The position numbers were made by a program, and so were the translations under genes. The notes below the pieces were generated by a model, which ran no database searches, was not told where the DNA came from, and saw nothing but the letters and a program-made list of their open reading frames with translations. Below are positions 1 to 11,127 of a stretch of DNA of 64,000 bases, in pieces. The first letter of the stretch is position 1. Each line of letters starts with the position of its first letter. Source of the DNA: Sordaria brevicollis (Eukaryota; Ascomycota; Sordariomycetes; Sordariales; Sordariaceae); NCBI GenBank assembly GCA_033439795.1, contig JAUTDP010000011.1, forward strand, positions 1,550,001 to 1,614,000, read 5' to 3'.

Positions 1-2560
1 AAGGTTGATATCGACTTCGTATTTTATTTATATATATTGGTAATAGTACTGGTTGATTTTAATATTATTTATAAGAATATCCTTTTTATTAATAATATAG
101 TCTGGACCGATTAGACAAAATCGATAAAATTTATAGCCTACTATACCAATAATATTAATATTCTAGTTCTATTGAGGCATATTGCTAGTGTAATAGAGTG
201 TAAATATTAACACCAGGGTAGGCCTTCCCTGGAATTCTATAATAATACCCCTATTTAACGGTATTATATATTTAAGAGCCTTAACGACATCTTCGAAATT
301 TGAAGCATACGGTCCGAATATAACAGGAAAAATATTAGCATCTTTAGCACGGGTATTAAAAAACAGGCCCGCTAGTAACTAATATATACCTATAATAGAT
401 TTATATACATTATAATATATATTAAAGCCGTTAATAAAAATAAAGACCGGGTAGCTTAGAATATTATTACTATATCGTATATATATTTTATTTTACTACT
501 CTTCGAAGTACTCCCTCTTATATATTTTAATTTCGAGTTCGGTACGAGGTGGCGAAGTGTATATAAGCGGGTAGATTTTCTTATATACGGTATACGGTAT
601 ATTTTCGTTAATAAGGAAGGTATTAGGCTCACTACTATTATCGAAATTATTAAGGATACGGCGTACTAAGAAGGCCCTTTTTTAATACTTAATATTTAGC
701 TCTATTATATATTTCTAGAATCTTTTTCGAGTTCGAAGCTCGCTAACCGTACGATTACGATTACAATTACGACCTTTAGGTTTTAGATTAACCATTAAAT
801 TGGGGTTACTCAAATTATTACCATTAAAGTAATTAATATTAATAGGAGTAAATTAATTAACCTATTCTTAAAGGATCTATTCTTCTTTATCTAACCGTAT
901 AACCAATTCGTATTTCTTAAACTTTATATTATAATTAAACTGGTAAAATAGACTAAAACTAGGGTATTTAAATTCGATTTCGTCGATAGGGATATATTCG
1001 TTAATTATAAGCGTAATTTCTCCTTCGGCTTCCTTAAATTTATTAATGTAATTTTTCCTTATTACTTTAATACGGTTAATATATAAACGGAAGTCTAGGT
1101 GGTTATCGGTAAGGCGGTAAAAACAAGGAGCTCTTATATTATTATACTCGTCGTTATTAATATAGTTATTATTATTATTATTATTATTTAAGTTGTAATA
1201 ATCGATATCGGTAACGTTATAAGTAGTATAGTCCTTGTAATAATGGAAATAGATAAAATTTAACGGGAAAATAGCCTTACCGTTATTATTAAAATCGTTA
1301 AAAAAATGCGTATATTCGCTAGAGGTTATTTTAATTGATAATAACTAGCAATTTGAATAATATAACTCTATCGGATTCTCGACGAAGTGTATTATACTTT
1401 TATATAAATTAACGGCCGTATCGGAATTTAAGAAGGCTTAAAATAACGATTTGGGGTCTATAAAATAAAGTGGGGCCGGTACTATAAATTCGTCTTCTAA
1501 ATCGCTAAATTATAATACCGAATTTTTAGGCGCAATGCCAATATCTTCTCCCGAAGTACGCTTTTATTTTTATTATTATTACTTCGCTTATTCTTTCTTT
1601 CGACGAGCGGACTCTATCTTTATCTTATCTTTTTGCAATAGTACTTTTATTATACATATATCGAATAATAGTAGCCGCTACGTAAATCGACCTTTTAGGG
1701 TCGCTAATTATCTTAATAATAATTATACTACTAATATAGGATATCCGTTACGATTGCGCAATAAGTTTAATATTTTTAATTATATTTTATAATTCTTTGA
1801 CGATATGCAATGCAAATAAATATATAAGCTAAGCGCTATTCCGAAGTTCGTTATATATTCGTATTTATTATAGTAATATCGAATTAGGGTCGAGGAATTA
1901 GTGATCTAGCCAGTGGGTAGCATTTTTTACGCTAGGGGTTCTTATAGTAAAGGTAATTCGTTTATTTATTCGATTACTTATTCGTCGATAAAATCTTCAT
2001 TAAATTTAATTATTTTTAATTGCGGAAGATCGAATATTTTCTCGGTATAATCGATATTAAAAAGTACCTCCTCTTCGTTAGGAAGGTCGTCCTCGAATTC
2101 GGCCAATTTGCGGCGGATATCTATTAAGTCGAAGTTATTAAGCAAATCTTCCTAATCGATAATATTTATTCGCGTAAATTAGTAAATATTTAGATTTTTC
2201 GGAGTAGAAGGCTATTACTCACTATTATTATTATTATCGAGGTTATTATCGATATTTTCCCAATTATTTAGAAGTGGTATTATAGGATTAAATATAATAA
2301 TATTACTATCATTTTCGAAAAGAAGGGCGAATCCAACACTTTAAATAGTTGGTAATCTGGATTAGCGCGGCGGAGCTATTAGTAATTTTAATGGGCGAAT
2401 TCGTTATCTAGAATACGGATATATATCGGGGAGGAGTATTCGTTTGCCGTAACTAGCTCTAATACCTACTAGTTTATTAACGATTCTATTAACTTACAAA
2501 GGGTTATCGTCTTTTAAGCGAAATCGGCGAAGTATTATAACGTTCAATAAATGTGAAAGG
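1..2560 (-). pseudogene. Tnp2-like (CACTA/En-Spm type) transposase, RIP-inactivated, C-terminus beyond the left edge
   Basis: On the minus strand one frame (lowest codon coordinate congruent to 1 mod 3) can be followed from about 2550 down to 1. It is broken only by TAA/TAG codons, as expected when CAA, CAG or TGG is hit by RIP. Readable pieces include TDNHLDF (1090-1110), VFP/FPVIFGPY followed by SNFEDVV (about 283-334) and NMPQ (172-183). A weak Cys/Phe-rich RFC stretch (about 110-145) lies further downstream. The order FING, IFPVIFGP, FEDVV, MPQ and RFC matches from memory the large fungal proteins related to plant Tnp2 transposases, which cut and paste CACTA-type DNA transposons. The N-terminal third (2100-2560) is poorly conserved and I cannot place the start codon. 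An acidic and Asn-rich stretch lies at 2220-2310. The gene continues past position 1. Family assignment rests on motif memory; a profile search against Tnp2/Plavaka transposases would settle it. Confidence 0.72.
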
Positions 2561-3721
2561 AAGTCGGCTAAAATTAGTAAATAATAAATTATTATAGAGG
2601 GGAGAGTTAGAATCGAAAGGGAGATAAGGAGAAAGGGAGAGAAGGATAAGGCTACCTAAATTTAAAGGGCTGCCCAATTTGCCGAAACGCTATAAATAAA
2701 TCGTGTAGGATGTATGTATGCGGTACGTACCCGATTTAGGGCATTCATTATCTATTTGCTCGAAATATACTGCAAATATTAGTACGTACCCGATTTAAGA
2801 TATTTACTATAATTGTTTACTAACTACCCTAGTAGATACGTAACCTATTTTAGGTATTTACTAATAATAAATAATAGAGATAAAGCTAATTTATTCGATA
2901 TTTGGCTATTTTTCATCCTAATTACCGGATAATAAACAATAAAATAGGGCATTCGCATAAGTATTTGCACTTGTATACGATATACAGCCTTCCGTATAAT
3001 TTAGAATTTTGTAGATTCCGACTAACAATGCCCTCGATATCGAAATTTCGAAAATCTCTCCCTCTTTTATAAACTTCGAATTTATTACTTTTATAAATAT
3101 CTCTCTCTCTCTTTTTATATATACTTATTATTAACGAACGACTTCTTATTATTAAACTAATTATTTATTCTTCTTTAATTAATTTATAACTTATTATTAT
3201 TATTATTTATTTATACCCAATATTATAGCCTAGTATACGAGAGTGGGGCACGCGGATCGCTAGCGCTAGAGGTTTTATCGAAGTGCGGCGATTTAATTAG
3301 CTATATTATTTTTAGTCCTTATTAAAATAACGGTTTTACGACTTACTTTCAACCTTAGCGATATTTCGTCTAAAATACCATTTACTATATTACTATATTT
3401 ACGAATATATTTATTCGCGGCTTATATTACCTACCTATTTCTACCTGCTATTTATTCGTCTAGTATAATACTATAGAAAACTTTGGAAGGTAGTCGCTAG
3501 GCCCCGCGCCGCACCGCGTATAAAATCCCAATTAGAAAACGAAACCTCGAAATTTCCCTTTTCGAAATTAAATATTATTACTAGACTTCTTAAATAAATT
3601 AATAAATTAACCAACCGACGCGCATTGTATAATTATATTAGTTTACAGCTATAGTAAGTATTAAGATTATTAATATTATTATTATTATTTTAGATTCGTA
3701 TAATTAATAAATATTAAGACG
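2561..3721. other. Non-coding interval between two divergent decayed genes
   Basis: No gene is supported here. The left part (2580-2760) is purine-rich and then keeps some TG/CA, so it is less mutated than the LINE region. Short direct repeats sit at 2723-2860. Pyrimidine tracts (CTCTCTCTCT at about 3098) and a GC-richer patch (about 3237-3290 and 3480-3530, with CCCCGCGCCGCACCGCG) precede the start of the plus-strand frame at 3722, as a promoter/leader might. Because the flanking genes point away from each other, this could be a shared upstream region or simply the junction of two elements. I see no clear LTR pair or primer-binding site. Confidence 0.5.
2723..2860. repeat. Short direct repeats, subterminal-type, three to four copies
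   Basis: The motif GTACGTACCCGATTTA occurs at 2723 and again at 2782. A mutated version (GATACGTAACCTATTTTAGG) lies at 2835. Spacing is about 59 then 53 bp. The right half of the first unit (AGGGCATTC...TATTTGC) recurs at about 2945-2970. Such short repeats just outside a Tnp2-type gene resemble the subterminal repeats that CACTA transposases bind, which would put one element end near here. That role is inferred from position and family knowledge only. Confidence 0.5.
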
Positions 3722-6700
3722 ATGCCGATTAAGAAAACGAATAGCGGTCGTCCTTGCGGTCGCCCCCCTAAGGATATTCCTAAAGGTACGCTTAAAGACT
3801 TAGCCCCGCCGGCCGATAAAGGTAAAAGTAAAAGGACCGTTAGTTTTAACCTCGCCGCTAATAATAACGACGACGAGGATAAACATCCTTTGAATAATTA
3901 ACCTAATTTGCCTACTAGTCTACTTCCTAAGCTTACTAATAAACCTAAGAAGGCTTCGCGTTCTTTTACCAATTAAGAAAGTATTATTTTTCCTAAGTAT
4001 TAAAACCTATTAGTATATTTTCTTCCTTTTATAAATCCTTCTATTTTTTCTATTTATTCTTTAATATAATTTTAGCGCCGCTATTTTACTACTCCGTATA
4101 ATAATAAATATTAAAACTAATAGTAGGGACCTACCTGTTTTAAATACATTGTTAAATATTCCGAATTTAATATATCTACCGATATTCTATAAAAGGATTC
4201 CTAGCGTACTAGTATTAATAATGTCCCGGCAACTAATATTATATTATTTGCCTATTAACCCTAGCCGCAATATTAGTAAATGTATTAATAATAAGGATAT
4301 AGAATATATAATAATATTATTTATTTAAATTAATATTAGACTATTTCTAGATTACCCGGCTTTTTTGTGGCCCCCTAGCGTAATATAATAATTACGCTAG
4401 CCCTCAATTTTTCGCCCAGTTAATATATTCTTGGCGGCTTTATTACGTATAGTAATATTCCGGGCGGTAATATTCCGGGTAGTTATTATACCCCTTCTTA
4501 TTTTATAACGTTTATTCATCTATAGTAATATAAATTCCCGTTAATTTCTCCTATTCTTTCCTACTTTTCGGCTTATTCTTACCGTTCGGCTATCGATTAG
4601 TAAATAATTAAATAGGAAATTTAGGGCTAAATTCAAGTATAGATATAGGTTATATAGTAATAGATGTAGGAAAAAATATAATAAGAAATATAATGTTAAA
4701 TAATAGAATTCTAATAATAATTTATACGAAATTAAACCTTTACCGTTAATTAATCTACTACCGCTAATCCTATTACTAATTAATTTATTATTAATTAGTT
4801 TGTTACTAATTAGTCTATTACTAATTAATCTACCGAGCCTAATATTGTTGCTCCTCAACTTAATAATAATAATATATAGGATATTGAGCGTTTTTTTCGA
4901 GGAGGAAGTTTTGCCGATAAAAGCGATTTTACCGAATTGATTAACAAGTAATAAAATGTTGTAATTAAGGTAGAAGAGGCCCGTAAGGCTAAAGAAGCCC
5001 GTAAAATAGAATAGGTATACAAATTCCAAGAATAGGAGCGTAGGGCGGAGGTAGCCTATAAAGTAAATTAGGTGCGTAAAGCGTAAGAATAAGAGCGTTA
5101 TAGGGTAGAGGATATACGTAAAGTAGAGGATATATACAAAGTAAAAGAGGTCCGTAAGGTAAATGAAGTACGTAAAGTTAGCGAGGTACGTAAGGCCGAA
5201 GAAGTACGTAAAGCGCAAATTACTAAGGAAAAAGCAAAGGCTTAGAAAGTTACTAAACCCCCTATTCCGGCTTTTAATATTTCGACTACTAATATATTAA
5301 ACACCCTTGGTTGTAATAATAGATTTGAGGCCTACTTTGGCTTTAACTTCGAGAAAGATTTCCGATAGTAGATATAAGAGGACGACCTCAATCCGTTTAA
5401 CGACGACGAAGAGGACTTTGAGGATATCGGTGTATTTCGTATATTTAGTTCTAGTCTTACTGGTTTTAGCGGTCGTAGTAGAAGTTTATTTTAAAATATT
5501 ATACTTATCGGTAAAAATAAAGGTCGTAATAATAGAGGCTCTAGTGCTAGTGCTTCCGGTGCTAGTACCTCCGGTACTAGTGCTTCTAATGTTAGCGCCT
5601 TTGGTGCTAGCGTATTCCCAGGTATTAACCCCGATGCTACGCCTAGTTCGAGTAGTAGGAAGTGTAAGAAAGGCGGTAAGAAGGACGATAACCGATTATT
5701 AGAAGAATTTTTTATAGAATTCTTCTATAAACCTACCCGTACTAGTTTATAGAAGTTCTATAAAGAAGGTATCCCTATTAAGTTGAATTTCGAGGCTGTA
5801 GATGGCGAATACGAGGGCCCGATTAATGAGGATAATGTAATCGAAAGGATTAGGGGTGTTAAGGCTCTTTATAATAATGCGATTATTTTTAACGAATTGA
5901 ATAAGGAGCTTCGCTAGGCGTTATTTTTATACTATTATAATTGGTTTTTTAATACTATCGTTAAGAATATAATATATAATATCGATACCCGTTCGTAGCG
6001 GTTTAAAAACCTTTGCGAATATATCCTAGCTATTTACCGTACCGAAAAATTTAATTTTTTTAATTATATTATATAGTCTTTTTTTAAAGATATTGTTTCT
6101 AATAACCTATATTTATTGGATTACGATATTAATAATAATAAAGAATATAAATAATAATATAAGGATTTAATTAAAAGTTGGATTAATAAACGTACCTTTA
6201 ATCAAATCTATATATATATTGCTAAATATATTAATTACAAGGAGATATTCGGTAATAAAAATAGCCTATTATTCTATTATATTAAGACCGAGCTCTAGGA
6301 TATAGGATTATTTATATTGGATTTTATTGAATCTAAACGTTTATTTAATAAAAGTCGCCCTAAAAACGACCTTAAAGAAATTAATAATAAAATTCGTAAG
6401 TACTTGCGTAAAAAATTCGTAACGCTCCCTTTCGAATTAAGGTATAAGGAAGTCGACCGCTAGTAGTTCGTATAAATACCCTTGGAATTCGTATCGAAAT
6501 AGAATAAGCTTACTAATATACCCAAATTAAACCGTTTTAATAAAAGCGTCGTTATAGAAGCGCCGCCTCCTCCTCCTATTAAATGTATAATTAATTACCC
6601 GTATATTGGTAAATAGCGCCGCCTACCGCCTATCGAAGAGTATAAGTAGCCTAGGACCCTTAGCGGTAGCTATAATAATAACCGCAATAAAGGTAGTTAT

Positions 6701-7216
6701 AGAAGCCTTGGTCGTTATAAGAAGGGCGACTGTAATAATAGAAGTGGTTGTAATTATTACGATAAAAGCGACCGTAATAACCGTAATAGAGGTAGCCGCG
6801 ACAATTATAGCCGTAATTAATACAATAGGGGTAATTGTAATAACTGCAATAATTGTAATAATAGAGGCGATATTTAAACCGAAAGTAATTATTAAGAGTA
6901 ATATACGCCTACCCAGCGATCTTCGTCTAGATACTAGCGTTAACGCCCTACTAATAGTGGTGCTAGTGGTGGTGGTTGTGGAGGTAGCGGAGGCAATTGT
7001 CGTCCGGAGGAGGAAGAGGAGGAGGAGAATTCAAATAACAAACCGATTAACCCTCGTCAACGTCGTAAAGGCCGTTATAGTTAACGTATATCCTAGTTTA
7101 ACTTCGATATTACCCCCTATATTCCTAAGCGTAGCCGTAAGCTTACTATTGCGGCCTCGATACCGATACTGCAATCGGCTACTATCGACGAGCGTATAAG
7201 CTCCCTATACCTCTGA
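3722..7216 (+). pseudogene. Long orphan frame (1,164 codons), Gag-like or accessory transposon protein, RIP-inactivated
   Basis: One frame runs from ATG at 3722 to TGA at 7214-7216 (3,492 nt to the stop). The interruptions I read are TAA or TAG, consistent with RIP of Gln and Trp codons. Residues 9-17 read GRPCGRPPK, an AT-hook-like DNA-binding motif. Residues about 417-500 (4970-5220) are repeats of charged KxxEVRKxxE type, a clear coiled coil. A Ser/Gly/Ala-rich linker (5540-5640) ends in a basic cluster, KCKKGGKKDD (about 5660-5690). Residues about 660-950 look globular and helical. The tail is Asn/Arg/Gly-rich (6655-6870), then Gly/Cys (about 6955-6995), then an acidic Glu run (about 7005-7030) and basic QRRKGRY. 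I do not recognise the family. A nucleic-acid-binding structural protein of a transposon (Gag-like, or a second protein of the neighbouring CACTA-like element) is my best guess. No pol gene follows. The first 180 bases are less mutated than the rest. Confidence 0.55.
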
Positions 7217-7425
7217 GTGTTTTAGTTTTTCGAGTTTTATATAATATCCGTGTCCGATTAATAATAATATTATAAATAGTATTATAATTAATATTATAGT
7301 ATTTAAATATATCGTATTCAATATCGCCACTAAAAATATATAGAAAATAGTTCGTAAATAGGTAGTCGTCGCATTTAATATCTTCTTACTATATTATTTA
7401 GCTTCTTTTACTATTCGTTGTATAT

Positions 7426-7478
7426 TGTTATTATTATTATCATTGTTATTATCATTATTATTATTATTATTATTATTG
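7426..7478. repeat. (TTA)n-type microsatellite
   Basis: A degenerate TTA/TTG/TCA trinucleotide run directly precedes the CTGCACTG repeat. It explains the Ile- and Leu-rich small frames read through it. Confidence 0.85.
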
Positions 7479-7510
7479 TACTGCATTCAATTGCCCCTAA
7501 ATGTAAAGGT

Positions 7511-7601
7511 CGCTGCACTGCTGCACTGTTGCACTGCCTGCTGCACTGCTGCACTACTGCACTGCTGTGTACTACTGCACTACTGTACTACTACACTGCG
7601 C
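7511..7601. repeat. CTGCACTG-type short tandem repeat
   Basis: About ten imperfect units of CTGCACTG, CTGCACTA and CTGTACTA follow each other. CpA and TpG are intact in most units, so this tract was not efficiently hit by RIP or is young. The units degrade from left to right, where CTGCAC becomes CTGTAC and CTACAC. Confidence 0.8.
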
Positions 7602-7995
7602 GACAATGCAGGGGTCTTAGCGACAACGACAGCGACGATAGCGAAATTCGTATGCTTATTAATTGAGTAGGAGCGCCGACGTGCCTTCTGCTTTTGGCCG
7701 CGACTATACTAAGGCGACCCACCCTCGTGCATGAATCCCTGATTTACTTTAACTTTACGACCGTAATATAGAAGGACCGCTATCTTCGTAATTACCTCCG
7801 ACTATTTTTCCTATATCCTACCCTAGTCTAAGACACTTGGCGCTGCAGGACTCCCAACGGTTAATATCTCCCAATGGTTAAGGGCGTAAAATAACGGTTA
7901 AGGAATACTAACGGTTATTCTACGGTCGTGTGCGACGAACCGTGTCCTAACGCTAGTTCTATGAAAAAACCTTTTCTATAACCCGGTAGCTAAGT

Positions 7996-8480
7996 AGGAT
8001 TATCTTCTTTAAATCGTTAAAATCCTTCCTAATAATAATTTAATTATTATTAACTTTATTAACTTCGGGGCGTATTACCCTACTTTTTTTACGAAGATTT
8101 TTGTATATTTATTAAATAATTTACGAATTTAATTATAATCTTCGAGCGAAACGGCGTTATAGTCCGAAAATTTATTTACTTTAATAATAAATTTCTTTAT
8201 AATTTTATCGTCCTCCTACGTTTTTTCTAAAATCTTCGTAGCATATACTATATTAGGGTTATTATATATTAAGAATCTTATAAGCGGATTATAAACGCTA
8301 TTTTCGAATTTATAATTACCGTTATTAATCGTTATTAATAATAATAATATATTATTATCGCTATAATCGTCGCGGGATATTATAAAGGATATAAAAAACC
8401 CTTTTGAATCGATTCCCGTTATCGGTTTTCGTTTTGGAGCACTCCTCGACTAGAAATCGGCGTTTCCGGTTCTAAAGCAG
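7996..8480 (-). mobile_element. LINE copy C1: 5'-end fragment only
   Basis: This matches the first ~480 bases of the LINE family in reverse orientation and ends with the conserved 5' terminus (GGCGTTTCCGGTTCTAAAGC, about 8458-8477). The rest of the element is missing on its left side. LINEs normally lose their 5' end, so an isolated 5' end implies a later deletion or rearrangement. Its right edge abuts a transposase fragment. Confidence 0.85.
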
Positions 8481-8780
8481 TGTTGAATAAAGAGGGTTTC
8501 TAAACGAAGAGGAAGTATATTTTAATATTAATTACGCCGAAAAAGTATTCGACCCTTTATAATTAAAAATAATCGAATTTAATAAAGATTTTATTAATAA
8601 ATAAGTAATCGAATAAATCGACGAATTACCTTTATTATAAAAACTTCTAGCGTAAAATATTCCTATTAATTAAATTATAAATTCCTCGATTTTAATTCAA
8701 TACTATTATAATAAATACGAATATATAACGAATTTCGGAATAGCGTTTAATTTATATACTTATTTACGTCGTATAAAATT
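8479..8780 (+). pseudogene. Second, diverged fragment of the Tnp2-like transposase gene
   Basis: Positions about 8490-8775 match the reverse complement of about 1795-2085 over nearly their whole length. Shared landmarks include ACGAAGAGGA, TAAGTAATCGAATAAAT, GACGAATTACCTTTA and CGAATATATAACGAA. The fragment is therefore in the plus orientation and corresponds to the N-terminal half of the transposase gene at the left edge. It is more RIP-mutated than that copy and is trapped between two LINE 5' ends that point away from each other. Confidence 0.82.
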
Positions 8781-9371
8781 ACTTTAGAACTGGAAACGCC
8801 GATTTCTAATCGAGGAGCGCTCTAAAACGAAAACCGATAACGGGAATCGATTTAAAAAAGTCTTTTACGTCCTTTATAATATCCCGCGACGATTATAATA
8901 ACGACAATATATTATTACTATTAATAATAATTAATAACGGCGACTATAAATTCGAAAATAGCGTTTATAACCCGTTCGTAAAATTCTTAATATATAATAA
9001 CCCTAATGTAGCGTATACTATCAAAATTTCGGAAAAAACGTAAGAGGACGACGAAATTATGAAAAAATTTATTATTAAAGTAAATAAATTTTCGAATTAC
9101 GACGCCGTTTCGCTCGAAGATTGTAATTAAATTTATAAATTATTTAACGAATATACGAAAATCTTCGTAAAGAAAAATAGGGTAATACGCTCCAAAATTA
9201 ATAAAATTAATAATAATTAAACTATTATTAAAAAGGATTTTAACGATTTAAAGAAAATAATCCTATAGGAATTGTAAAAGAATATTAAAAAAGCGCCGAA
9301 AATATAGGTTAGAATTATAAAGAATACTCTTCTTAAAACCGGGTTTATCCTTTAATATATTATAATTATTA

Positions 9372-9379
9372 CCCCCCCC
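9372..9379 (+). repeat. Poly-C tract in ORF1 of C2 (8 C)
   Basis: This homopolymer encodes a short Pro run in the ORF1 frame. RIP prefers CpA, so internal C residues are protected. The tract length differs among copies. Confidence 0.9.
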
Positions 9380-10492
9380 GAAAATATTCTCCGTTAATTA
9401 TAATTATACTTTCTTTATTCGAAGTATTATAATCGATATTTAATATTCGAAATGAATAAACGAAGAAATTAAAATTCATATTAAAAAGATATTTCACAAT
9501 TTAAAAATTAATACCCCTAATATTATATAAATTACTACGAAATTATTCATAATTAAAAATTATAAAATTAAATTTAATAATACTATATACGAATAATATT
9601 AATAATATTAAATTTAAATTAAAAAAGTCTTTAGCGAAAAAGCGTTCGTATTTCTAAATATTATTATATTAATCGCTAAAGGGTTCCCCTAAACGAATAT
9701 CGCCGAATATATAAAAATAAAGGATATTATTTATAAAATATAATAGGCGAACCCGAACGCTTCTATTATTAAAATACGCCTATAGAAAAAGAAAATTAAC
9801 GAAGATAAAGGATTCTTTATAATAGAAATTATAATTATAAAAGTAACTAAAGCTCTTTATAAAGGATTCTTCCTCTAAAAAGGCGGCGTATATATTTGCG
9901 AATTATTTACCTCTTCGGCCAATATTTAATAATATTTCACTTATTAAAGTATAAAATACTTAAAGAAGTTCTATTATAATATTAATATTTATAAACGCTA
10001 TAATAAAGATAAATATAATAAAAATTACTTTAAAAAAGTAAATTACCTATTTAATAAAAATAAATCGTTAATTTTCTATATTTTATATAGAAAGTACGGG
10101 TATTATACTTTCGAAAAGAAGGTATACCCCCTTTTTAAAAAAATTATTATAAAGGCTACCGTAACGTACGCCGAAAGGCTACGCTTTTTTACGTATTAAA
10201 AAAACCTTAAAAGAAATATTATATTAAAACTAATAGCGGTAAAGGACGATAAAGATATTAATTTCTTTAACGCCCCTTTTATTATCTATATTATTATTAT
10301 TTATAAAAAGGAATTTAAAAATAGAAATAGAAACTATACCCGTAAATAAATTAATAGGCCTTCTATTAAATTAAAATTAATAATTAAAAATCCAATAAAC
10401 GTATTTATAAATTCTTAAAGCTCGGGTATTCGGAACGGCGCTAGCTTAATTAATATTATTAAACTAATTATTTAAGAGGAAAAAATTCCCGC

Positions 10493-10505
10493 TCCTATTC
10501 CGCCT
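10493..10505 (+). repeat. Target site duplication of C3, left copy
   Basis: TCCTATTCCGCCT (13 bp) is repeated exactly at 24476-24488, flanking C3 together with its internal C4. Between this copy and the C3 5' end lie 21 extra bases (10506-10526) that belong to neither element. Confidence 0.85.
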
Positions 10506-11117
10506 CAATTAATAGCGATTAAAAAAGCTTTGGAACCGGAAACGCCGATTTCTGGTCGAGGAGCGCTCCAAAACGAAAACCGACAACGGGAATCGATTCA
10601 GGAGGGTCTTTTACGTCCCTTACGATATCCCGCGACAATTATAGCGACGACGATATATCGTTATTACCGATAGCGATTAATAGCGGTAATTGTAGATTCG
10701 AAAATAGCGTCCATAACCCGCTCGCAGGACTTTTAATTTATAATAACCCTAATATAGCGCGCGCCGCGAAGATTTTAAAAAAAATATAAAAGGACGACGA
10801 AATTATAAAGAAATTTATCGTTAAAGCGAATAAATCTTCGGACTATAATGCTATTTCGCTCGAAAATTATAATTAAATTCGTAAATTATTTAATGAATAT
10901 ATAAAAATTTTCGCGAAGAAAAATAAAGTAACGCGCCCCAAAATTAATAAAATTAATAACGATTAAATTATTATTAAGAAGAATTTTAACGATTTAAAGA
11001 AAACGATCCTATAAGAATTGTAAAAGAACGTTAAAAAGGCGTTAAAAATATAAATTAAAATTATAAAGGACGTTTTTCCTAAGACCGGGTTTATTTTTTA
11101 ATATATTATAATTATTA

Positions 11118-11127
11118 CCCCCCCCCC
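11118..11127 (+). repeat. Poly-C tract in ORF1 of C3 (10 C)
   Basis: This is the same position in ORF1 as the tract at 9372, with a different length. Confidence 0.9.

Larger units (their letters stand above)
7217..7995. other. Non-coding stretch, less RIP-mutated on its right half
   Basis: After the TGA the sequence is AT-rich with stops in all frames (7217-7425), probably the 3' part of the preceding element. From about 7490 to 7970 CA and TG dinucleotides are common again (GCATGAATCCCTGATT, CACTTGGCGCTGCAGG, GTCGTGTGCGACG), unlike everything to the right. Small open frames across 7418-7670 are translations of simple repeats and I do not call them genes. Short direct echoes of AACGGTTA (about 7857, 7893, 7909) are present. 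Confidence 0.5.
8781..10505 (+). mobile_element. LINE copy C2, first segment (5' end and ORF1)
   Basis: It begins with the family 5' terminus (CTTTAGAACTGGAAACGCCG at 8782) and covers LINE positions 1 to ~1725: the 5' leader and most of ORF1, including a poly-C tract at 9372-9379. It is interrupted at TCCTATTCCGCCT (10493-10505), which is repeated where the element resumes at 24476-24488. The reading frames are full of TAA/TAG. Confidence 0.9.

Noticed and set aside
1535..1792. 85-codon plus-strand frame
   Set aside because: It lies antisense to the transposase pseudogene, whose minus-strand frame runs straight through it.
4541..5218. 225-codon minus-strand frame rich in Tyr, Phe and Leu
   Set aside because: It is the antisense of the coiled-coil part of the plus-strand frame at 3722-7216. 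The sense frame explains the codon pattern.
5307..7199. Plus-strand frames at 5307-5702 and 6606-7199
   Set aside because: They are out of frame with the 1,164-codon gene and show Val/Ile/Arg-rich shadows of its Ser/Gly and Asn/Arg repeats.
7511..7601. CRISPR-like or regulatory repeat
   Set aside because: The units are short tandem repeats with no unique spacers, and the genome is eukaryotic.
3000..7700. LTR retrotransposon around the Gag-like frame
   Set aside because: I compared the flanks of 3722-7216 and saw no direct long repeat, primer-binding site or pol motifs.
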